Assembly (NCBI GenBank): GCA_009836025.1 | Contig: VXWH01000054.1 | Location: 1 to 35,288 of the forward strand | DNA from: Synechococcus sp. SB0668_bin_13 | GTDB lineage: Bacteria > Cyanobacteriota > Cyanobacteriia > PCC-6307 > Cyanobiaceae | Direction: 5' to 3' | DNA length: 35,288 nucleotides | Part shown: positions 29,090 to 35,288 of the stretch, piece after piece | Numbering within the stretch: the first letter of the stretch is position 1 | Layout: each line of letters begins with the position of its first letter | Made by a program: the position numbers and the translations under genes | Notes under the pieces: generated by a model | The model's input: the letters and a program-made list of their open reading frames with translations, nothing else | Told to the model about the DNA's origin: nothing | Database searches by the model: none

Positions 29090-30430
29090 TCAGGCCAGTG
29101 GAAAAAACATGGTCAACTGCTGAGGGCCACGCTCAGCCATGCGTCCCCCCAAGCTGCTGAAGAGTTGCCGGATGGCGGAACGACTGAGATGGAGGCGCCC
29201 TGTCTCGGGTTTCCAGGTGAGAACAGCGCCCAAATGGGTCTCTCCGGGTTCGTTCCGGCCATGCTGGCTGTCCCCCCGCAGTTGCAAGCGCAATTTCCCT
29301 CCGGCGCGGGTCAGGATCACCCGGAGGGTGGTCCCCGAACGCAACCCCTGGGCAAAGCGCTCCACCACACCGGCCAGCATGGGCGTCAACAGCAGGGGAT
29401 CGCTCATGATGTCCGGGAGACTCGGCTTCAACTCCAACTGGACTTGAATGCCATAGTGTTCAAGCTGTTGCTGCCACTGCCTGTGTTGCTGCTCCACAAG
29501 CCGGGCCAGGTCCGTGCGGGACAGCAACCGTTGCGCCTTGGGTTGACGCTGCAGTTCCGCAGTATGAAAAATGAGGCCGAAGCGGTCAATCTGGGCGGTG
29601 CATTCCGCATCAATTTGCGCCAACTGACGTTGCACGTCCTCCCCCAGGTCGGCGCGGCGGCGTAGCGTGCGACTCAGAACACGGATGGTGGCCAGGGGTG
29701 TGCGGATGCCATGGGACAGGGCTTCCAGAAACTCCAGTTCTGTGCTGGTTGCACCTGTATCCAGCCCGTCCTGACCCGGAGACCCTTCCGAGACCGCGGG
29801 GGACGCCATCACCGTGAGGCTGGGGGGCATGGCCGCGAGACGGCAGGCCAGTGCGGACCAGAAGCGTCGCTCACTGCCGAGGTTGTCCGTCATCGTCACC
29901 GGGCCCAACTGCTCCAGAACCCCACGCAGCGCCCCGCCATGACGGGGATCCTCCTGGAGAAGTCGCTGAACCAGCAACTCCAATGCCTGGGACAGGGCAG
30001 CCCCGTCAAAGCGAACCAGCAACTCGCATTGGCCGGCCACCTGACGCAGAGAAATCGCCAGTTGCAGGCGACGGGTGACCAGCACAAGGAAGGGGTCATG
30101 GCCATCCTCCGGTTGCAGCCTCAGCGGAGACCAAAGGCTGGTTTCAGCTTTGGCCTGGCCGGGCAGGAGGGGCAGGTTCAGGGCCCATGGGGAGAAGCGC
30201 TCCGGCACCCACACCCATCCCTGGAGCGCTTGCAGCAGGTTGGGCTCGTAGAGCGCTGGCAGAGGCGCCGCCAGCCAGACTCCCCCTTCCCGCAACTGCG
30301 CAGAGAAGTCCTCCTGGATCACTTGCAGGGCTGCCCACCATTGGCGACGTGCGCTCTCTTCCGTCGTGGTTGCGCCACTCCGGTCCTGCCAGAGTCGTTG
30401 GTGGAGTTCTCCCAAGCTGGGCTGCGCCAT
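29090..30430 (-). CDS. Sensor histidine kinase-like protein with degenerate catalytic domain
   Basis: HisKA-like [30 protein letters not shown]-terminal HATPase-like region without clear N/G boxes; start overlaps rodA stop (TGATG). Confidence 0.75.
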   Translation of the reverse strand: MAQPSLGELHQRLWQDRSGATTTEESARRQWWAALQVIQEDFSAQLREGGVWLAAPLPALYEPNLLQALQGWVWVPERFSPWALNLPLLPGQAKAETSLWSPLRLQPEDGHDPFLVLVTRRLQLAISLRQVAGQCELLVRFDGAALSQALELLVQRLLQEDPRHGGALRGVLEQLGPVTMTDNLGSERRFWSALACRLAAMPPSLTVMASPAVSEGSPGQDGLDTGATSTELEFLEALSHGIRTPLATIRVLSRTLRRRADLGEDVQRQLAQIDAECTAQIDRFGLIFHTAELQRQPKAQRLLSRTDLARLVEQQHRQWQQQLEHYGIQVQLELKPSLPDIMSDPLLLTPMLAGVVERFAQGLRSGTTLRVILTRAGGKLRLQLRGDSQHGRNEPGETHLGAVLTWKPETGRLHLSRSAIRQLFSSLGGRMAERGPQQLTMFFPLA

Positions 30431-32043
30431 CAGGAGAACGACCGCGTCTGCCGACAGCGCCGCTCCACCGCGGCCACCAGACCGATGCCAAGACAATTCA
30501 TGAGCAGCGCAGAACGTCCATAGCTCATGAACGGCAACGGAATACCCGTCACAGGACCCAGACCGGTGGTCATGAACACATTCACCACCACTTGAAACAT
30601 CACCATGGCCAGGATGCCAATGACCAGGAACGATTCAAAGTCGGTTTTGGCCAGCATAGCGATCTTGAGCAGTCGCCAGGCCCAGGCGCCAAACCCTGAC
30701 ACCACCAGAACACACCCCACAAATCCCAACTCCTCCCCCAGGGCGCTGAAGATGAAGTCCGTATGCTGCTCCGGAATGAACTGGAGCCTGGTCAGTTGCC
30801 CCTGGAGCAGACCCGTGCCGGAAAAGCGGCCGGAGCCAATGCCGATGGTGCTTTGAATGACGTGGTAGCCACCCCCCAGCGGATCAACGGAGGGATTCAG
30901 AAACAAGGTCAGCCGATCCCGCTGGTAGTCCTTAAGGCCATGCTCCCAGAGCCAGGGCGTCGCCAAGGATGTTGCCGTTAGCGCTGCTGCTGTCAGCCCG
31001 GCGCCAATCCACCGCCAAGGCAGGTGGCGCCAAGCCATGGTCCCCATGGCGACAATCCAGATGACCCGGACCACGAGGGCGCCCGGCTCTCCCCCGTGCT
31101 GGAGAGCTCCCAGTAGCGCCGTGGGCAGGGGGGACAGCAGCAAGAGAAGCCACTGCCAAGGCATGGCAGACCAATACAGCATCCACAACAACACAGCCCC
31201 GAACACCAGAGACGTGCCCAAATCCGGTTGGATCAACACCAGCGCCCACGGCACCAGAACCACACCAAACGGCCGTAGCAGGTCAACAGGTTTCTGAATG
31301 GGGAACCGATCCAGAATGGCTGCCACAAGAATCGTTGTGGAAAGCTTGGCGAATTCCGAGGGCTGCACCTGGAACGGGCCGAGAACCAACCAGCGCTGAG
31401 CACCGAGGGCCTCGGTGCCGAACAGGTTGACCGCCAGAAGCATGGCAATGGTGACCAGCAGCAGTGCCAGCAGGATAGGAAGACTCCAGCCATTCCCAAT
31501 GGGCCGGTTCCCCTGGGGGGGCGAGCCCTGGGGCGCTTCCCGCCACTGCTCCTCGGGCCTGCGCAACGACAATCTCTGGAGAGGAAGCCGGGATACGCAC
31601 ACCGCCAGCACAAGACCCACACTCCCTGTGATCCAGTGATCCAGCCAGAGCCCATCCATGCTCATCAGCTTGCAGAGGATGAGCGTGACACCCACGCCAC
31701 CGAAGAACAACAGGGGGAATCTCAGAAGGCCGGCCGCCCTTCTGGCAAGCCATGGGGTTTGCAGTTGAAGGCCAATCCAGCGGTTGCAGACGGTGAGCAA
31801 CACGGCGTGAAGCAACGTGGTGGTGCGGGAGATCACAAGAAGCAGCGCCGCGGTGGCAACGCCCTGGCTCAGCCAGGGCAGATCACCGGCCGCCTGCCGC
31901 TGGGTGCTGGCAATGAGCAGACCCGAGACGGCAATCAAGGCCACAGGCACACCCCAAAGCACCAGATCAAACCGGGGCTCCGCGCTTCGCTCCTGGTAAC
32001 GGCTTGAAAACCGGCTGGATCTGCGGTGGGGAAACAGATCCAT
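30430..32043 (-). CDS. rodA: Rod shape-determining protein RodA (SEDS family), 537 aa with apparent insertion
   Basis: GTEALGAQRWLVLGPFQVQPSEFAKL; LIQPDLGTSLVFG; YQRDRLTLFLNPSVDPLGGGYHVIQSTIGIGSG; FIPEQHTDFIFSALGEELGF; GPVTGIPLPFMSYGRSALL. Confidence 0.94.
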   Translation of the reverse strand: MDLFPHRRSSRFSSRYQERSAEPRFDLVLWGVPVALIAVSGLLIASTQRQAAGDLPWLSQGVATAALLLVISRTTTLLHAVLLTVCNRWIGLQLQTPWLARRAAGLLRFPLLFFGGVGVTLILCKLMSMDGLWLDHWITGSVGLVLAVCVSRLPLQRLSLRRPEEQWREAPQGSPPQGNRPIGNGWSLPILLALLLVTIAMLLAVNLFGTEALGAQRWLVLGPFQVQPSEFAKLSTTILVAAILDRFPIQKPVDLLRPFGVVLVPWALVLIQPDLGTSLVFGAVLLWMLYWSAMPWQWLLLLLSPLPTALLGALQHGGEPGALVVRVIWIVAMGTMAWRHLPWRWIGAGLTAAALTATSLATPWLWEHGLKDYQRDRLTLFLNPSVDPLGGGYHVIQSTIGIGSGRFSGTGLLQGQLTRLQFIPEQHTDFIFSALGEELGFVGCVLVVSGFGAWAWRLLKIAMLAKTDFESFLVIGILAMVMFQVVVNVFMTTGLGPVTGIPLPFMSYGRSALLMNCLGIGLVAAVERRCRQTRSFS

Positions 32044-32047
32044 GGCG

Positions 32048-33088
32048 TCAGCGAGGGGTCGCCAGGCGCTTGCGGAGTTGCTGCGCCAACCCCTTCAGGG
32101 CGACACCAGCGGGAGAATCCGGCTGGGACAGCACCAGCGGTCGGTCCTCCTCCGGCGGTAGTTGCAAGGGCAGTTGGGCCAGCAGGGGCACACCGGCCTC
32201 GGCCGCCAGTTGGGCGCCGCCGCCTTCCCCAAACAGGACATAGCGTTTCTCGGGTTGATCCGGTGGTGCAAACCAGCTCATGTTCTCCACAACCCCCAGG
32301 ACCGGCACCCCCAACTGCTGAAACATGGCCAGGCCACGGCGGGAATCCGCCAGGGCCACCTGCTGCGGCGTCGTGACAATCACCACCCCCTCCATGGGCA
32401 CCGCCTGGGCCAGGGACAACTGGGCGTCCCCTGTCCCCGGCGGCAGGTCCACCACCAGCACGTCACGGGCTCCCCATTTCACCTGATAGAGGAATTGACG
32501 GATCACTCCGTTGAGCATGGGCCCCCGCCAGATCACCGGCTGCCCTGGATTGATCAGCAATCCCATCGAGACCATGGCAATACCGCAACCCTCCAGGGGC
32601 AGGAGCAATTGCTGGCCACGCTCTTCCACCGTCTCCGGCTTCTTCTGGCTCAACCCCAGCATGATGGGGGTGTTGGGCCCATAGAGATCCGCATCCAGCA
32701 GACCAACCCGCAGGCCCTTCGCCGCCAGGGCGCAGGCCAGGTTCACGGCAACGGTGCTCTTGCCCACGCCCCCCTTGCCACTGCTCACAGCCACCACGGT
32801 CTTGACGCCGGGAATGGGGCGGGTCTGGGGAGCGGTTGGCGCCGGAGGGGCGGCGGCCAACTCGATCTGCACATCCTCGACACCGTCAAGGGCCAACAGA
32901 GCGGCGCGGGCCGCCTTGGCAATGCGGTCCCGCTGGGGATTGGCATGGGCCGGCAGAGCCAGTTCGATGATGGCTCGTGATCCCTGGAGACGTGGATTGC
33001 GAATCCACTCCAGGTCCAGCACGCTTTTCCCGGTGCCCGCATCGGTCAGGGGGCGAAGACAGGCCAGCGCGTCACGAATGGTGGTCAT
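32048..33088 (-). CDS. mrp: Mrp/NBP35 family Fe-S carrier ATPase
   Basis: [65 protein letters not shown]-terminal MIP18-like domain. Confidence 0.94.
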   Translation of the reverse strand: MTTIRDALACLRPLTDAGTGKSVLDLEWIRNPRLQGSRAIIELALPAHANPQRDRIAKAARAALLALDGVEDVQIELAAAPPAPTAPQTRPIPGVKTVVAVSSGKGGVGKSTVAVNLACALAAKGLRVGLLDADLYGPNTPIMLGLSQKKPETVEERGQQLLLPLEGCGIAMVSMGLLINPGQPVIWRGPMLNGVIRQFLYQVKWGARDVLVVDLPPGTGDAQLSLAQAVPMEGVVIVTTPQQVALADSRRGLAMFQQLGVPVLGVVENMSWFAPPDQPEKRYVLFGEGGGAQLAAEAGVPLLAQLPLQLPPEEDRPLVLSQPDSPAGVALKGLAQQLRKRLATPR

Positions 33089-33143
33089 GGGGTGGAAGAA
33101 GGGTGGGGAAGTGTCAAGATCTTGCCTGAACCACGCTTATTCC

Positions 33144-34217
33144 ATGGTGCAGCATCCTCTGCAAGAGGCCCCGTGCCATTCCCCGTCCTTGTCCCCGGAA
33201 CCGCCGCCTGATGCGCGGGAGCGCTTCCGGGCCTTTGCCTGTGGTCTGCAAGACCGGATCTGTGCAGCCCTGGAGGAGATGGATGGCGCTGGCCGCTTTG
33301 CGGAAGAGCGCTGGCTGCGTCCGGAAGGCGGCGGCGGTTGCTCACGGGTGCTGAGGGACGGGGCGCTGCTGGAGCAGGGGGGCGTCAATTTTTCCGAGGT
33401 GGAGGGCAGCCACCTGCCCCCGGCCATTGTGAAGCAGCGGCCCGAGGCGGCAGGGCAGCCGTGGTTTGCCCTGGGCACCTCCATGGTGCTTCATCCCCGC
33501 AACCCCTATGTCCCCACCGTCCATCTCAACTACCGCTATTTCCAGGCGGGGCCGGTGTGGTGGTTTGGCGGTGGCGCCGATCTGACGCCCTACTACCCCT
33601 TTCTCCAGGATGCCCGCCATTTTCACCGCACCCTGCAGGCGGCCTGTGACGGCGTGGATCCCCGCTATTTTCCCGTCTTCAAGCGCTGGTGCGACGAGTA
33701 CTTCTACCTGAAGCACCGCCAGGAAACCCGCGGGGTGGGGGGCATCTTCTTTGACTATCAGGATCCTGACGGTGTGCTCTATCGGGGAGAGAACGGCCAG
33801 GGGGAGGCAGCCCGGTGCAGTGGGAACATTGGCCCGATCCAGCAGGACTGGGAGCAGTTGTTCCAGTTGGCCCAGGCCTGCGGCCATGCCTTCCTGCCCA
33901 GCTTCCTGCCCATCGCAGAGGCGCGCCATGCCATAACCCATGGGGAGCGGGAGCGCCAATTTCAGCTTTACCGCCGGGGCCGTTACGTGGAGTTCAATCT
34001 GGTATTTGACCGGGGCACCATCTTCGGCCTGCAAACCAAGGGGCGCACCGAATCCATCCTCATGTCTCTCCCGCCCCTGGTGCGCTGGGAGTACGGCTAT
34101 CAACCGGAACCCGATAGCTGGGAGGCGCTCCTGTATGAAGAGTTTCTGCGCCCCCAGGACTGGCATGGGGACGGGGCGCTGGAGGCCCGTTGTCGCGCCC
34201 GCGGGGCGCTGGGCTGA
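33144..34217 (+). CDS. hemF: Oxygen-dependent coproporphyrinogen III oxidase
   Basis: [82 protein letters not shown]. Confidence 0.97.
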   Translation: MVQHPLQEAPCHSPSLSPEPPPDARERFRAFACGLQDRICAALEEMDGAGRFAEERWLRPEGGGGCSRVLRDGALLEQGGVNFSEVEGSHLPPAIVKQRPEAAGQPWFALGTSMVLHPRNPYVPTVHLNYRYFQAGPVWWFGGGADLTPYYPFLQDARHFHRTLQAACDGVDPRYFPVFKRWCDEYFYLKHRQETRGVGGIFFDYQDPDGVLYRGENGQGEAARCSGNIGPIQQDWEQLFQLAQACGHAFLPSFLPIAEARHAITHGERERQFQLYRRGRYVEFNLVFDRGTIFGLQTKGRTESILMSLPPLVRWEYGYQPEPDSWEALLYEEFLRPQDWHGDGALEARCRARGALG

Positions 34218-34229
34218 TTTTTGCTAACG

Positions 34230-34320
34230 GACCCGAGCTCTGGATAAGGAGGCCAGAAGGAAATGACCTTGCCCTGGCTTGGGGGGTTGGGGAAGCCTGA
34301 GGGGAAGATGGAGGGGGTAA
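34230..34320 (+). repeat. Dispersed intergenic repeat, copy C (3' of hemF)
   Basis: gacccgagctctggataagg...ccctggcttgggg..ttggggaagcctgagggga aligns with the reverse complement of 1-98. Confidence 0.7.
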
Positions 34321-34421
34321 AGAGAACTCTGCTGTGGCCTGTTGTTGCGGCTGTCCAGGCTTTGCCGTGGGGGGAGGGGGAGCGTCCAGAGTCAGGCATC
34401 GCCTGATTCAACACGGCCCCG

Positions 34422-35288
34422 ATGGTGAGCATCAGCGGGCTGGGCGCCACCATCACCGGGCCGGTCCCCGCCACCATCACCTTCAGTGAGGACGTGACCG
34501 GCTTTGCCGCCAACGACATCAGCGTGGGCAACGGCGCCGCCTCCGCTTTCACCGGCTCAGGCAAAAGCTACACCGCCACCATCACCCCCACCAGCAACGA
34601 CACGGCGGTGACGGTGGCCGTGGCGGCCAACGTCGCCCAGGATGCCGCCGGGAACAATTCCCAGGCCGCCACCCAGGTGAGCGCCAGTTACAGCAAGACC
34701 CTGGGCGCACCGGGCACCTTCACCGCCACGGCAGGCGACGCCAGTGTGACCCTTGGCTGGACCGCCCCGGCGGACAGCGCCGGCACGGCGGCCCATAGCA
34801 AACACCAGTACCGCTACCGGGCCGGGTCGGGCTCCTGGAGTTCCTGGACCGACGTGCCCGATTCAGACAGTGACTCCAGCCTGGCGGATGAGACCTCTTT
34901 GACCATCACCGGTCTGACCAACGGCACGCAATACAGCTTCCAGGTACGTGCCGTGAACAGCGCGGGCAACGGCACGGCCGCCACCGCCACGGCCACACCC
35001 ACTGCTGGGGTCACCGCCCCGGCGAAGCCCACGGGCTTCAGCGCCACGGCGGGCAACGGCGAGGTGAGCCTGGCATGGAACAATCCCGACAACAGTGACA
35101 TCACCGGCTGGCAGTATCGGCGGAAGGCGGGTGGCGGCAGCTACGGCAGTTGGAGCACCATCAGCGGCAGCAGCGCCAGCACCACCAGCCACACGGTGAG
35201 CGGCCTCACCAACGGCACTGTCTACACCTTCCGTGTCACCTATGGACTGGCCATCACCGAGGCGTTGCGGGAGCGGGGTCACGGGGTT
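34422..35288 (+). CDS. Partial Ig-like/fibronectin type III repeat protein, open to window end
   Basis: My translation: MVSISGLGATITGPVPATITFSEDVTGFAANDISVGNGAASAFTGSGKSYTATITP... (bacterial Ig-like) then two FN3-like units APGTFTATAGDASVTLGWTAP...ITGLTNGTQYSFQVRAVNSAGNG and PAKPTGFSATAGNGEVSLAWNNP...VSGLTNGTVYTFRV. Missing from the ORF track because no stop occurs. Confidence 0.8.
   Translation, partial: MVSISGLGATITGPVPATITFSEDVTGFAANDISVGNGAASAFTGSGKSYTATITPTSNDTAVTVAVAANVAQDAAGNNSQAATQVSASYSKTLGAPGTFTATAGDASVTLGWTAPADSAGTAAHSKHQYRYRAGSGSWSSWTDVPDSDSDSSLADETSLTITGLTNGTQYSFQVRAVNSAGNGTAATATATPTAGVTAPAKPTGFSATAGNGEVSLAWNNPDNSDITGWQYRRKAGGGSYGSWSTISGSSASTTSHTVSGLTNGTVYTFRVTYGLAITEALRERGHGV

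Noticed and set aside
34557-35282. Minus-strand ORFs (82, 96, 139 aa) at the right edge
   Set aside because: Antisense of the open Ig/FN3 frame, which has coherent domain structure on +.

Overview
The window is gene-dense, GC-rich, core-type picocyanobacterial DNA. PsaD, PsbV, PetF, SbtA/SbtB, a cyanobacterial-type GshA, a PSII S4-domain protein and a cyanobacterial RpoZ place it in the marine Synechococcus/Cyanobium-like lineage. The FN3/Ig-like gene fragment at the right edge hints at a host-associated lineage such as sponge-symbiont Synechococcus, but that is inference. I assign about 30 protein-coding genes, tRNA-Val(GAC), tRNA-Arg(CCG), a TPP riboswitch upstream of thiC, several hairpins or terminators, and a dispersed ~90-bp intergenic repeat present near both window ends, with a partial third copy. 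I see no CRISPR array, IS element, phage or classical defence system. The items most worth a second look are: (1) an unannotated 39-aa ORF with its own terminator and an exact GTA-N8-TAC (NtcA-type) palindrome upstream; (2) a 67-aa protein with a type IV prepilin-like N-terminus and almost no mature domain; (3) a RodA with an apparent extra membrane segment of roughly 85 aa; (4) a histidine-kinase-like protein with degraded catalytic motifs, translationally coupled to rodA; (5) an SbtB lacking the C-terminal Cys hairpin; (6) the dispersed repeat; and (7) the Ig/FN3 gene fragment with an abrupt sequence change at the window edge. No searches were run; all family assignments come from recognising motifs in the translations.
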